Program-made: the position numbers and the translations under genes | Part shown: positions 9,830 to 22,336 of the stretch, piece after piece | Layout: every line of letters begins with the position of its first letter | How positions within the stretch are numbered: the stretch's first letter is position 1 | The notes under the pieces: generated by a model | Database searches by the model: none | The model's input: only the letters and a program-made list of their open reading frames with translations | What the model was told of the DNA's origin: nothing | Source: Psilocybe azurescens | Taxonomy: Eukaryota > Basidiomycota > Agaricomycetes > Agaricales > Agrocybaceae | Direction: 5' to 3' | Assembly (NCBI GenBank): GCA_023853785.1 | Contig: JAJIRX010000991.1 | Location: 1 to 38,019, forward strand | DNA length: 38,019 nucleotides

Positions 9830-10360
9830 TTCGATTATGACCGATAATACTGATATCACTAAAACAAATACCGTTGCACCAGGAGAGAAATAGAAGGTAT
9901 CATTTGCGAACAAGGCACAGGAATCACTGGGTTAGAAGCATCGTCTCCGGTGATAGCCCAGAGGACCGTCGGAACCGAGATATGGGCGGGAGATTGGATG
10001 CTACTCGACGTACACTGCTTGGCTTGATACTTATCATTATCGGTGCTCGTTGTAGCCTTTTACAGAAGTCTTTCCGCAGGAGGAACGTCTTTCTCAGGAA
10101 GAGAAACATTCGTGCTCGTTTAGGCATCTGCGTCCATCCCGCAGTGGGAAACCATGCAAAAAGATTGCATACCAAGCTGGGATGGCGACGATGGTGTCTG
10201 ATTTGCGAATTTTCCCCTGATCTGTCTATTTCGTGCTCGCCTACAACGTCGGCCCCGATTATACCCCCCACACAAACGCGTCCTACTGGCTGCGCATCTC
10301 TTCCACACGTCCAACTCGTTCGCTACGATATGCATGAAGAAACTACTGACTCGTAAATCT
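9830..10360 (+). other. Weak coding-like segment, possible decayed gene
   Basis: Short open stretches appear in alternating plus-strand frames: MTDNTDITKTNT from about 9838, then GTGITGLEASSPVIAQRTVG (about 9917-9976), then a hydrophobic run LSLSVLVVAFYRSL (about 10030-10071), later VYFVLAYNVGPDYTPHTNAS (about 10226-10285). Composition looks protein-like, and the hydrophobic runs could be membrane segments. Stops and frame changes prevent a gene model. Function is not recognised. Confidence 0.25.
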
Positions 10361-10535
10361 GGCCACTATCATGTCTATCGTAACATGCTGTTATCGACCT
10401 CAGCACAATACGAAATAAAATGTCGCTCCAGTTGCCGGCAGAATCAGTTTCACAATTGGTCAAGGTTAGTAACTCATTTCTGATGAATCGCCTATCGCGT
10501 TGCAGTATTAAATGCATTGCCAGCAATAAATACTA

Positions 10536-10887
10536 TGTACATCCCCGATGCAGAACCTTATAGTCTCCGATTTGGAGGTTTGGCCCTGCCCCTCGAGACT
10601 ATCTGTCAATGGATGCAGGATCTCTATGGGTTGGAGCCTGAGGCCATGGATAGTGGGATGAAATTGAGCGCTTGTCATCTGGTCAACAAATAATCACTCC
10701 ACGCTCTGGATTAAAGTTCCAGAATGGGGGCGGTGACGCACACACCATGTGCATGTCCGTGACACAGTCTGCACACTTTCCAGGATACGTAGGGATGTCT
10801 AAGGCCGATATTACTCAGTTCTGGCAGTGTGAGGCAGACGACATGGTAAGAGAATTTCTGGAACAAAAAGGTATGTCGTGTTCATGA
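10536..10887 (+). pseudogene. Unrecognised coding fragment
   Basis: A frame reading MYIPDAEPYSLRFGGLALPL starts at ATG 10536 and is open to TAA at about 10692. An overlapping frame from 10672 (QQIITPRSGLKFQNGGGDAH, then VGMSKADITQFWQCEADDMV) carries on to 10887. The join is best explained by a one- or two-base step near 10675, or by an unseen intron. The two parts look like one small soluble protein of about 115 residues. I do not recognise it. No signal peptide is visible. Confidence 0.35.
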
Positions 10888-10889
10888 TC

Positions 10890-13216
10890 TTGGAGGTCGC
10901 ATATCGTTATGGGCCTGCTGATGTGGGGAGGCTTTTTGTGGTATACATTGCATAGGCATCAAAGGCTTTGAGTTCAAGGCTGTGTTATATGGATCAATGG
11001 ATGTATTGAATGGGTATTGCACAGTCAAGGTTTGACCTCGGACTTCGCTGTATTGGTAAAGAACAGCTCTTGGCCACAAATTGGATAGTCGATTGCAATT
11101 CTGTTGTTGAATCGCCGAGACATGTTCGCAGCTACTCCATGCAGTCGATCGCCTTATGATATAGTCGACTCGAGACCCTGATAGAACTGTCAAGACTAAC
11201 ATCCGTATCTACCTGGCTATAACACTCGTGCTTTAACTTAAGAATTGCTCGCGACAGTGAATCGACCTATTTACATAAACTTGATTCTTTGTCATGCATC
11301 ATTTTTCACAGAGAACGGGGGTACAAGGGGCTTCACAACTGTATCTGTCGACCATCTTTGCGATGCCCTGATCTCTGTCTTGTGTTTGCGGTCATATGGC
11401 ACACTTGATTTTCTACGTTTGTAGCTCACAAAGTTAGAGGGAGCAAGCTCGCCGTCGGGCTTACATCATTCTCGGTCATCGCCGAGGGCCACCAAAAGCA
11501 CATCTCGAATTTCCCTCAACGGATGCGCCTCTCCTTGGAGAGTTCGAGCTTCAATTTAGCGTTGTAATAAATTTATAAAACATAATTCATTCCTGTATAC
11601 CTGTCCAGTTGCCAAAATATTCCCCCGGACATTCTTGGCCCTTTTAGTGTCCGAAAACTTAGTGAGCGGAAACATCTCTTGGACCCTCCGAAAGTATTCT
11701 AGGCATTCCCGGTTGAGAAGATAAGCCTTCGCGGAGGGCTTTAGATGCTTTGATCATTGGTTTGGGGTGTGTTTACTAAACAGTGGTGTTCCATGCATAG
11801 CTTCGAGTTAATTGTACATGGTATCGATTGCATTTGGCAGTTGCCATGAATTTTAGATGGAAGCATGGCTCCACTGCCAGGATTCGACATTCCCAGCTCA
11901 ATTTACACAAACATATCTTTGTACCACACCGCGTTTCACGAGCATCGGAGCAATTGATATCTAATTTTCACCATTGTTGTAAGCCTGGAGGCTTAGCATA
12001 GCCCCCTTTGCGTCTTATCTTATATTTTACACCTATATACACGTGGTCACGATCCTCAACTTTTCCTCCGACAGCGACTCCCACTTTTCTCTTTCTTTAT
12101 GCATTTTGCACTTCTGTAACCTAGTAAATTGTTCAATCGATACATCGTGGTCTTGTCATTTTTCGTGCGATCCTCAGTCAGTCCTGTGACGACAGGCTTT
12201 CAATTGTACTATCATAGCGCCATTTATCGCTGTCCAAGTTAATTGATATCTTATTTTCATCATTGTACCATCATAGTTCCATGTATCTAATCCAATTTAT
12301 CATGCCAGAAAGTGATCGATCCTTACGTACGAACCTAACCTGCAAATAAATCAAAGAATGTAATTGACACTTTATTCTTGCCACTTTACACAAGTATGCT
12401 GTGCTGGGGACCCTACTGGATCTGCCATAGCAGTCCCATTGAATCAGTTGTCATGTAACTAGTCCTGAGGCTCGGCAGATATCGAGACAAAGATGGTCTG
12501 GATTAGAACATTGAGCAACTAGAACCTTCAAATTCGTCTCAGTGTTCACATTCATCATTTCATTGATGAATAAATAAACAAGCAGCCTGCAACTTGATAG
12601 TGCAGGTGAGCTAAAGCTTCATCCCAATGAAGACTCTTGTATTTTCGGTATGATCCTATACCATATGATCTGATAGTAGTTAATGGATCCACTAGTGGGT
12701 TTAAAATGGATAGCAGAGCAGGCGTCGATGGAGTACCCAGATTACTTAGACATCCTGCGAGTTAGTGAGGCTTCTAAACCTGGAGTCTCACCACACATGA
12801 TCCACATTTATGGTCTGCACCTCGAATAAACTATTACCCGAGACACCATTTTCGACAGACATTCACGATCAAATTGCAACGATCTAAGAAGTCCAAATTC
12901 GTTCTATCTCCGCAGTCGGTGGATACTTTTGGGCGCCTCTGCTTTGGAGCACACGAGCATTAATTTGACGTTATATCAGATGTAGAAGGCATGATTAGCG
13001 ATCTCGTAACCTCCGAGCGTGACAGAGCAAGTCAAATTTATGAAGACTCGTGTACATACACAAGTGGAAGCCTTTCTTAAAACCGAGATGGTATGGTGCA
13101 CAGTTGGAGCCCTACTCAGGATCTTGATATCACCTTGCTATAGTGCGTGCGCTGTCAACACCCCTTTACTTCTTTGCAAGCCACGGCTACCATCATTAAC
13201 CACGCGCATATACTAT
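10890..13216. other. Long gene-poor stretch upstream of the NACHT gene
   Basis: No supported gene in 2.3 kb. A degenerate direct repeat is visible: CAATTGATATCTAATTTTCA near 11951 and TAATTGATATCTTATTTTCA near 12241. Both lie close to ATCATAG/CCAT motifs. Most of the tract is AT-rich with many stops in all frames. Confidence 0.4.
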
Positions 13217-16200
13217 ATGCAGCAATTCCATGGCGCGAGATATGTCCTTATCACTGGAGGGAGCTTTCGACAAATTCAAGGGAACTGTTATGACGGAGGC
13301 TGGGATATAGGTGAGCCGCATTAACCGGTATCATCTAGCAATCGTTTATATTTATTATGATATTATAGGACTCCACATTCTAAGTCATCATATTGCAGCT
13401 GCCGCAATATATAACTCTTGTGAACGATATCCTCCACCCAAATGCCACACTGGAACTCGCGAGAGGATCATCAACACTATACTGGACTGGATCAACGACC
13501 CTAGCCCAAAGGAAAGGGCGTTTTGGCTCTACGGCCCAGCAGGAGCTGGTAAATCTGCAATCGCCCACTCAATTGCTGTGCTTTTGCAGGATATTTCAGA
13601 GGACAGTAGATATGCTGCTAGCTTCTTCTTTGCAAGGGATGAGATTGGGCGTGGGGAAGGTTCCAAATTATTCTCAACATTAGCCTATCAACTCGCCCTC
13701 AAATTCCCATCCTTTCGTTCCCAGATTGACGACGCTATGCTTGACAATCCCACTCTTCCGACCAAGTCCACCGATATCCAATTACGATATCTGATCATTG
13801 AACCACTTCTACGTGTCCCTGACTGGCCCACTCTCACTCCCACGATAATTATTGACGGATTGGATGAATGCGGAGGGTCAAAGCGCGTTCAATCCGAAAT
13901 CCTGCTGCTCTTATCTAAAGCAATAATTGAACACAACATTCCCCTTCGGTTTCTCATTGCGAGTCGCCCAGAGTACTGGATTGCCGACTCGTTTGATATA
14001 GGACCTTTTACTGGCATCGCGAGGTCTATTTGTCTGCGAGATGACGAAGACACTGATAAAGATATTGCGAAAGTTCTTCATGAAGGATTCAAAAGGATCT
14101 ACGACGATAATATTCGAATCATGGCATCTGTCCCGCGTCCATGGCCTTCTGAACGAGTCATTAAGAGATTCGTTAGAGAATCCTCGGGCCAGTACGTATA
14201 TCCATCAACTGTGTTGAAATTTGTTGGCGATTCTTCTGATTTCTGTGACCCCCGAGAGCAACTGCGCATATTGATGACATCTGGACCACATCGTGCATCG
14301 GCGTTTTCAGATCTTGATAAACTGTACGCCACAATCCTGTCAGCATATCCACGACTAGAAACAATGAAACGTGTTCTTGGAGGGCTGCTGCTAAGTTTAA
14401 GCAAAACACTATTCAGGAGTTCCTAGCAGTGGAAGCAGGAGAGATTCAACTTGTGTTAAGCGCCCTAAGCTCCTTGATCAAAATATCGACAGCTAAATAT
14501 TCTGATGCATTCCATGAGCTGGAGCCGACATTCGGGTCCCCATTGGTGGAACCACCGATTTCCCTCTGTCACCTATCATTTCGGGAATTTCTCGAAAACG
14601 AATCTAGGTCGGGAAAGTATGCAATTGATAAGACGGTCATCGGCGATCAGATCATATGTTTCATATTCAAGCTCGGCACTGATATTTTGAAGGATAGTCC
14701 AGAAGCTGAGCAGACTATTTCACGGTAAATGCTTCGTCGCTCTTGTGCTTGCAAGACATATATGAGTACTAATATGCATAATTTTTATAGCATGGGACTG
14801 TCGGATTTCCGTAGGATGCTCTGGAGCCTTGAATACGTCGAGTTCACAAGATATTCTCCCGCTGTCATGAAATCATTCCAAGATCTATACGATACACTCC
14901 GAAAATCCTTCGTTGGCCAAATTTCACGCACATCTCATGCTAGTCATGTGTACTGGTTTACAAGCGCCGTTCTCCACTTCTTGAACACTCTTCAGCCTAT
15001 GTGGCAAGAGGAGAATAACAGGGTGCATATTGAGCATGTAGTTCTGATTGGATTCCTCCGAAACTTTCTCGACGTATACAGAGTCGCTTCAGCCAAGCAT
15101 ATCCTAGACATCACACTCAAAAACACTCCAACTTTCACATTTCTGGCTTCATACAGTAGAGATATCCACGCAGTCGAACGGCATGATTTCGAGCATATAT
15201 TGGAAGTAATGGCTATCAGCCTTCGTGACATTATATCTGATCTCAAACATCTCCACCATGTGATCTACCTCGATTTTGACGACAGCGCAAGCTACCTTCA
15301 AATCTGCACTGTGGATGCTCTTTTCCCTGTGGAGCTTTATAAAATCTATCGCTGTCACGAGGAGAGACATTTTCTCACAGCATGGAACCATAGGAGAATA
15401 AGCTTCAGCTCTTGGGCGTTCTCCAACCTTGCCAACCATGAAGACCGACCACTTGGCAAATACTATGATAACTTCGTACATATTGTCGACAGCTTTTTAC
15501 AGTACAGTCGACTTTCGGATATACACTCCGAAGAATTCTTTGAAGACTCCAATAAAATGGCAATATTTAACATCATAATGGATTCGTCTTTTGGGACGGT
15601 TTACACGACAAAGCAACGATTAGATTGGCATTGGGGGCGTTAGGTTGGTTCACCAGGCAGATGGTCAGTGGGAGTATGACCATACACGGGACATTCACTT
15701 ATTGATGCACAAATTTCAGAGTGGAGACAGGAAATGTATTATCGAACAACATGACAATTGTCTTCCTCAAATAATGGAACGAGTTATGAGAAGGATCTTT
15801 CAAAACGCCTACTTGCCACACTTCACAACACCCTACTGTTCCAACCTTTGGATATACAGTGACCATGGGAGTGACATTCCTTCGATATATTTGGATCTAG
15901 TCCCTTCACACAACGATGGAAAGTATTTCCTTTTCGAGGAAAAATAATAGATGAAGCAGATCTTCCAATAGTGGGTTTCTCAGCTCGAAATTTTTATGGT
16001 TATACAGATGAATTTCATAGGGATGTGTTTGAGAAAGAGGGTAGCTCTGTCATCCACCGTTCTGACTGGTACCCTCATCTCAGCGCATTCCTCCTTACCA
16101 TGCTGGTGAAAAATCAATACGCTGCGCTCAAGGACGAATTCGAAGTAACGTCTGGCTGGTCCGACATCAGCGGGAGATGTTTTCTACCTTTGATCGTGTC

Positions 16201-16509
16201 TTTGCCTTATGCGTATCCGACCCAGCATAATTTGAGCGCGCTACGAGCGCTGCACTACCTGTGGTCCAGAATAGACCCAAGACGTCAGTGGCGGCGCCCA
16301 ATTGGCTTCTGTACTGTGGTTATTGATTTCTTGAAGGTAATTATTTCATTGTGGTCCTAATGTTCTTCACCGTGCTCATCGTGAGAGCCGCTCAGAAGTA
16401 CAACCGATCTTCTCTCTCATGTCCAGAGTACGAATTCTTAAGAGAGTGGCTACTAGGGCTTGCGGCTCAGGAATCAGGACCCAGGGATGTAGCTAGTACA
16501 GGGCCATAA
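13217..16509 (+). CDS. NACHT-domain NTPase, fungal NLR-like protein
   Basis: Signal-transducing P-loop NTPases of this class are thought to act in fungal non-self recognition. Exon 1 (13217-13310) encodes MQQFHGARYVLITGGSF, an N-terminal motif typical of agaric NACHT proteins. An intron at 13311-13368 follows. Exon 2 carries Walker A GPAGAGKSA (13533-13559), a FFFARDE segment, Walker B IIIDGLDEC (13845-13871) and IASRPEYWI. Introns at 14725-14790 and 16337-16395 join in frame. The C-terminal half has no recognisable ankyrin, WD40 or TPR repeats. It ends YEFLREWLLGLAAQ and stops at 16507-16509. One-base steps occur near 14400, twice at about 15620-15690, and near 15935. All are missing bases, so the gene may be intact in reality. 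Length would be about 1,000 residues. Confidence 0.85.
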
Positions 16510-17269
16510 CTTTTACATATCAATTATCATACCGCAGACGGGTATATCGGCTGAGAGAAATTCGTTCATTCATTCATTGGAGAAATCTTGCCGTATTGAT
16601 AGCTTGATCATCAGTACTAACCAATATGTAATCAAAAAGGATGTTGTCGTGGTACTTGATTGGGGGTCAATCGGAGCCATTGAAATATGAGCCGATAAAA
16701 ACCCTGCACCAGCTTTTACTTATGTCATAACGGCAGTCGAAGTCATGTCAATATTCCAAACTTCGATACGCAGGGGTAAGGATTGCGGGCTTAACAGCTA
16801 CCTTCGACGGGGACCTTTATTCGGATGTTGTGATATCGAGTATCAAATTCAGTAACCGGTTCTTCAGGCAACCACTATTAGCCTTGTGTCTCTGTAAGCC
16901 ACTGGCCAGCGTGGTATCCATGCTGCTCTGCATCTCATTGCAGTTCATATTTCACTAAGAAATATTACTCTCCCCGGTTCGCATGCAATCACGAGTAACT
17001 TCAGAAACATCTCCTGGAGCCGTGCCATACTATAGTCCGTTAAGTATAATCCTTAAAGACGTCCGCTTTGAGCTTGCTAAGATATGACCTTAAGAGATAT
17101 CAATTGGAGACTATGAGCAACATCGTCTCGGGCACGCGTCGCGTGTGAGGGACCGATGACAACTTGATGAAACCTGTAGGCATTGTATGAGGCCATCCGG
17201 ACATGAAGGCTCTGTAGCGGAGTGGTTGGCCACCAGTTGTTAAGCTTAATTATGGCGCAGAGTAGTGTA
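16510..17269. other. Intergenic stretch after the NACHT gene
   Basis: No coding, RNA or clear repeat signal. A short CATT microsatellite-like run (TTCATTCATTCATT) lies near 16562. Confidence 0.4.
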
Positions 17270-18111
17270 CAAAAAGCATTGAAGTTTTTTGCGCAAGTAA
17301 AATACATATTTTTCGCATGTTTTGACTATATATTTCACAATTTGTGCAAGTTATTCAAAACATTTGTATGTTGAGAACAGCGTAGAACTTTTTATACATG
17401 TACTGAAAATATTTCTACCGTGTCCATGAAGCTTCCAGACTATTTATCTATGCATGTGGCAGAAGCTCAAAAAATATTGCGCAGGTACCTTCGGACAGAT
17501 TTTTGTGTATGTTGAATAGTGAAAAATAATCAGCGTAATTTTGGCTGGAGTCGAAACTTTCTATGCAGGTTTGGATGCTCTAACTTAATAATTTTAACCA
17601 GATGTTAAAGTCAAGAGTATGACACATCCAAGTGCTCGAGAGCATAATATGTCAAAATTTTCAATTTAAAATGCACCCGGACATTATCACTAACTACTAA
17701 TGATTGACTCAACATGTGCAGAAACAAGTTGAGGATAGAAACATAGATAGTCGAAATATTTTTCTGCACGTGTTAAATGATACTTGCACGCTTTAACAGA
17801 TGATGTGACTTGCACCATTTTTAAACAGTATCATCACAACATGCACATTTTTTTATGAGTGTAGTGAGCTTGCGTAAAATAAAAAATAAATTATGTGAGA
17901 TAAACATACACAAACTTTTTCTACATCATGCCAACTTGCGTAAAAACTCACATCAAAAGGTGGGGTTCGCTTGTTTTTTTAATTATTGCACAGTATACGT
18001 TCCATAGATAAACCTACACACACTTTTTCTACATCATACCAACTTGCATAAAAACTCACATCAGAAGACAAGGTTCGCATGTTTTTTATATTGCACACTC
18101 TACGTTCCATA
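17270..18111. repeat. AT-rich repeat block with a 108-bp tandem duplication
   Basis: The block repeats TGCGCAAGT / AACTTGC, GCATGTTTT and ACATTTTT motifs on both strands. The clearest structure is a head-to-tail pair, 17900-18007 and 18008-18111. Each reads ATAAAC, ACACACTTTTTCTACATCAT, CAACTTGC, AAAAACTCACATC, GGTTCGC, ATTGCACA, ACGTTCCATA. The units are about 85% alike by eye. No ORF of note. It may be the remnant of a non-autonomous element or a young satellite. Confidence 0.7.
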
Positions 18112-18429
18112 CTTAATACAACATTCTTATTTGTATCGTTGCTTAATCATCGCAGTCGTCTTCTAGATATTAATAAGACTGATACTTTCGAGGCGTATTC
18201 TAAGTGGACTTGAACCTCCTAATTAAAGTTCGGACAAAGGAAAGAATGAGAATGCCAAAGTCTACCACGTTGACACCAATTCAAACTACGGTGAGCAGTC
18301 TGTAAAAGCAGTGTTCTATATGGCACTTCATCGAGAGTCATCTGCGACGGCCCACCGAAAATGGCCAACTGAAGAAGGAAAGAAAATGTGGACGATCTAT
18401 CACGTTGGGAAGAAAAACAGCAAACACAC

Positions 18430-18720
18430 TTACTTCGTCTCAACATCCTGCCTCTGATTCCTGACCTGCTCCGCGATGTGCTCAATCTCGCCTCCGACCA
18501 ATCCTTTCAAGCTGCCCTCGAACAGCGAGTCGGACTGTGCGGAGAGGTGAACGCGAATAATCAGATTTCTAATAGGGCGAACATTGAAGAAGGGTTTAGG
18601 GAGTAGGGTGTCGGTAAACTGCGCGAGCGGCTGAGGCTCGCAGATCGGTCGGGAGTATGCGAATGACTGACAAAACAAAAGGAGATGAGCTGCAAAGACG
18701 ACGAGTGACAGGTGGCTCAT
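18430..18720 (-). CDS. Candidate small secreted protein (uncertain)
   Basis: From ATG 18720 the minus strand encodes about 96 residues that begin MSHLSLVVFAAHLLLFCQSF, a convincing signal peptide (cleavage probably after SFA). The remainder is rich in Pro, Phe and Leu and then becomes charged (EIEHIAEQVRNQRQDVETK). The stop at 18430-18432 overlaps a good donor (GTAAGTGTG). A CTTCAG acceptor about 55 bp further (18371) opens LAIFGGPSQMTLDEVP, but the phase does not match without a one-base step. So the gene may continue to about 18290. An upstream in-frame ATG (18816) would lose the signal peptide. Not recognised. Confidence 0.35.
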   Translation of the reverse strand: MSHLSLVVFAAHLLLFCQSFAYSRPICEPQPLAQFTDTLLPKPFFNVRPIRNLIIRVHLSAQSDSLFEGSLKGLVGGEIEHIAEQVRNQRQDVETK

Positions 18721-19396
18721 AGCAAACTGTCGTCTAACAAATACATGGGCGTCATCGACAACGACCGTAAATAACCACTGGCCATGCCAAGGTTCAAAGT
18801 GGAACAAGGCGCCCAAGAATATTCAGTCTGAATGCCGACTCGACCGCCCATCCCACACACACCACCTGGTGCATCGCCTTCATCTCCAGCTCAAGCCGAA
18901 TGCCAAAGAAAAGAAAAGAAAAAGGCAAGGAAAAAGGAACGACTGCAAATAAACCCTTGCCAGTCTCCGTTTCCAAGCTAATCATCGTCTTCCCTCAATA
19001 TTCAACCACACAAGACATCGAAGGAACAAGCGCATGAAGACCATACATCCCTCCACCCCACCTAGACTCTCATTTTCCAACCCACCAGCCCGGCGCTCGC
19101 CAAATAGGCTCCCACACAAAGCTTGCAGCCCACATTCAGCACCCTGGTAGAGAGCTCGGCACGCAGATCACTTCATCACAATGAAGGAATTAATATTGCC
19201 TGACTAGACATCCACACAACGCTCCCACACAGTACGCACTCGCCGGCTCTCCGTTCATCTCTCACGAGAGACAACACAAAAACGAAATCAGAAAAAATAA
19301 CAGAAAGCCACCCACCATTCCGCAAAGCCTTCTCGAACATTTTGAGATCTGGCTTATGGTACACACCCCGACCGCCCGCATGGTCTCCATGCTGCG

Positions 19397-20226
19397 TTAT
19401 CCGTATGTCGTGTATTTCACCGCAGGCTTCTGGTTGTAGAAAATGTCGACGTCGTTGTTTTTGAGGATGTCGGTGTAAATTCCATTTTCCATGATCGCCC
19501 AGGAGGATATCAGCGGTTGTTCAGGGAGCTGAGTGGCGGAGGCAATTGACACGACGCGACGGGAGGGTAGGGAAGAAGGTGAAATATCAGTAACGATTTC
19601 CACAGAAATATATAGGCGGGCATAAAGCAAAATAATCGATTGTGGCATCAAACAGAACGACATCGAGGAGGAATTACAGGAACAAAGCGAAAGCAAGAAG
19701 AGACCCACCGAGATCAACATAATCTCACACAGTAACATATGCCTCAACTCCGCTCACGCTTTCCTCTTTCTCCATCTTTCTCTTGAACATACGGAATTAT
19801 GGCTTCGGGAGAGGACGTGTATCGGACGGTGTAATACTTGTTCTCGGCGTGAAGTATGCTAGACTGAAGGCAGAACTGGGCTTGCAGGATGGCCGGACAG
19901 TAGATCGAATTGGCCCCTGCGAGGGAGGAGGATATGAGGAATGTGTTTTAAAAGGGAGGAGAGAGCGTGGACTGTGGATCTGGGAGTGAGCGCAGTAAAG
20001 GGATGGACAGAGAGGGGTAGACAAGGACAAGGAGAGATGGAAGAAAGTAGGGCGACAGGAAGGGAGAAAGAAAGAAGCGTACCTTGGATTTCTCTATATA
20101 CCAATACCAGATTTCTGACAGGATAATTGGATCATTCAGTTGCTTGAGCTCTGCGAGGAAGGTTGGTCTCCGAAAGTTATCGATGGCCGGTGCGTGCTGG
20201 TGGACATCAATCGCATGCTTGCCCAA
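19397..20226 (-). CDS. Unrecognised multi-exon gene
   Basis: Exon A (20226-20083) reads MGKHAIDVHQHAPAIDNFRR and ends YWYIEKSK before a GTACGC donor. An intron of about 165 bp with a pyrimidine-rich end (CCTCGCAG) leads to exon B (about 19916-19789), NSIYCPAILQAQFCLQSSIL through YYTVRYTSSPEAI. The A-B join is in phase only if one G is missing from the GGGG run at 19914-19917. A later open stretch (about 19580-19397) gives ISSWAIMENGIYTDILKNND and ends AVKYTTYG-stop. I do not recognise the family. No transmembrane or signal segment is clear in exons A-B. Confidence 0.4.
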
Positions 20227-20419
20227 ATGTTGCTACTTCTGCGCCTTTCAGGGTTCGGACCTCGAACATAATATCATAGAGGAGCTTAATGATGCAATTA
20301 GTAGAGAAAGTCGAGGAAGAACAATATGGAGTGGAGGCAAGTCTGAGGTTCGCGCGCAATCGTTCGCAAGGCTATTTAAGCGGAGTTCAAAATTTCGATA
20401 CATATCTGTCAAACTTTAG

Positions 20420-21090
20420 AAACAGAACAACTATACTTGGTCCTCATAAATATGCATCATAAGCTACTGTCTAAGTCCCCAATCCTTTGGTATCCTTTCC
20501 CGGAGATACAAGGCTGCTGACGCCGTCGCCTATTCATTCTCACGCGCACTTCGCGAACGGCAGAGTCCATGACAATCACCCATGACCCATCTACATATTC
20601 GGGTGATCGCGAGATATAAGTGACTTTGGTTACCTGTCTACATATATATCCATCCGAGGTATAAGACGTTGCTGTCATAGTATGCCCAAAGATGTCAATC
20701 CGGACGTGTCAGTTCCTTCCTGACTCCTTCTAGGATCAGGTGATGCCCAGCCATCCACTCCTATGAATCGTCCCTATACCTCCTATACATCTCAGCGGTT
20801 AGTGTCTCTCATTTAAACGAATACAAAGATACTTTTCAGTCACACGTCCCTAGGATGTCATGGATCATCTGTCCCTCTTGCAACTTCCTACAAACCCTCT
20901 GTCAGCTGTGAGCTGAAAACGCTGATAGTATTTGGCGCTACACGCAGTGTGAGCCTTGGACTATAACTGTCTTAACTTTTCCATGAATATGGAGATCAGT
21001 AACATTTCATTTCAATGGATGCGAACGATACAAGTCCAGGAATGACTGTGGAGTCGAAGACATAGTTGTAACGAGGGTCTATGCCTCGGG
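20420..21090. other. Intergenic stretch
   Basis: No convincing gene. A 73-codon minus-strand ORF (20678-20457) has Arg-rich composition and no recognised motif. I treat it as chance. Confidence 0.35.
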
Positions 21091-21418
21091 ATATAGTTAT
21101 TCCTTTGATGCAGATGAGACGGAGATTTGGCCAACTCACATGCACTATTTAATTGAACGACTTGATCGGATGTTCTTCCGCTGCAAATATACCGTATGAA
21201 TTTATGACAATCAGGAGAACCAAGATAGCATCGCGACGTGAATATCAGAACCTCTTGATGGAACATCGTGCGGGCTTGATGATATATGTATTTCTTCGAC
21301 GCAAACGAGACGATGATTTGGCTAGTGCACAAGGTTTAATTAAATGAACAACTTTTAATCGAGTGTTCTTTATTTATACATATATACATACGCTGTGAAT
21401 TCATGATCATAAGAATTG
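21091..21418. repeat. Degenerate direct repeat, about 190-bp period
   Basis: 21091-21217 and 21279-21418 share in the same order: ATATAGTTATTCCTTTGATGC / ATATGTATTTCTTCGACGC in aligned form, GAGACGGAGATTTGGC / GAGACGATGATTTGGC, TTTAATT, GAACGACTT / GAACAACTT, TGTTCTT, TATGAATTTATGA / TGTGAATTCATGA, AATCAGGAG / AAGAATTGAG. An old tandem duplication is the simplest reading. No coding role is seen. Confidence 0.55.
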
Positions 21419-21754
21419 AGATGGATTCACAATGTGAATGACAGAACTTAAAATTTGCGAAGACTCGAACAATTGACATATCTGGTGCCCTTCGAACGCC
21501 TCGTGCTGCATATATCCAGAACCCCGGACATTTTTCAGCTTAGTCCACGACAGCAACAACGGCAGTGGAAAGATTGGGACAAATACAAATTTCCGTGTTT
21601 TCTGGTTTACGGAGGCTTTCATTTAATCTCTAGTTGCCATTGGTCCATCCAGATAGGTGGATTCAATATCGTATAGTCGCTCTAGCTTGCGAGTTTCTCC
21701 CAGATCATACGGTAGGCTTAATAGAACATTGACTAATTTGATCATTAAGCCCTG

Positions 21755-22134
21755 ATGGAACCAACCACATGTCTTTCCCACCAAGCCGGGGGCGTATTCG
21801 AAGCAATGATCTCTAAAAGAGACTCAATGACCACCACACCAGATACCATACCGGAGCCCATACCAGAATCGACAACAGAACATAAGCCAGAGCCCACACC
21901 ACAGAAGAGGAGAGTCGAGCTGCGAGATCTTCGAATTGGCGGGTGGACCTTCGCTTACGAAGCCGCTCTTCACTGGGCCGAACGAGGCCACCTCGGGGTA
22001 AATACGGTGGGGAGGAGATGTACGAATTGTTCATGTTCATCACACAGTCTATTGGTTTCGATGGATATGAGGACATGCTTCATACTATAGTCACGCAGTG
22101 GCACAAGTATGGGGGCGAGGATGAAATAAAGTAA
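21755..22134 (+). CDS. Small hypothetical protein with Pro/Glu-rich N-terminus
   Basis: ATG 21755 opens MEPTTCLSHQAGG, followed by a PEP-like run (IPEPIPESTTEHKPEPTPQK) and a charged helix RRVELRDLRIGG. The frame then steps by one missing G in the GGGG run at about 21996-21999. It continues as GKYGGEEMYELFMFITQSIG and HTIVTQWHKYGGEDEIK, stopping at 22134. With the extra G the product is about 127 residues. Without it, the first frame would end at 22090 with an unconvincing tail. The protein seems cytoplasmic (no signal peptide or membrane segment). Not recognised. Confidence 0.5.
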
Positions 22135-22336
22135 AGGTGTGTGTATCTGATTAAACTATACCGGGCGAGACTCAAGACGGCTATACTTTTTAAGAGTTAG
22201 GAGATGTGAATGAGGGTCAGGAGGACTGAAGAAGGGAGGAAGTTAGGAGTCGAACAGGTTGCATCTTTCGCGAACGCGGATTTGTCAATCGAGGAGGATA
22301 GTCTATGCTCTTTTATGTACCAACGAGAAGCATCAA

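Noticed and set aside
17900..18111. CRISPR-like array
   Set aside because: Only two long, diverged tandem units exist, with no short identical repeats and no variable spacers, and the genome is eukaryotic.
19783..20126. Plus-strand ORFs here (for example 19783-19989)
   Set aside because: They lie opposite minus-strand exons A/B and an intron, and the Arg/Glu/Gly-rich reading follows from the pyrimidine-rich intron on the other strand.
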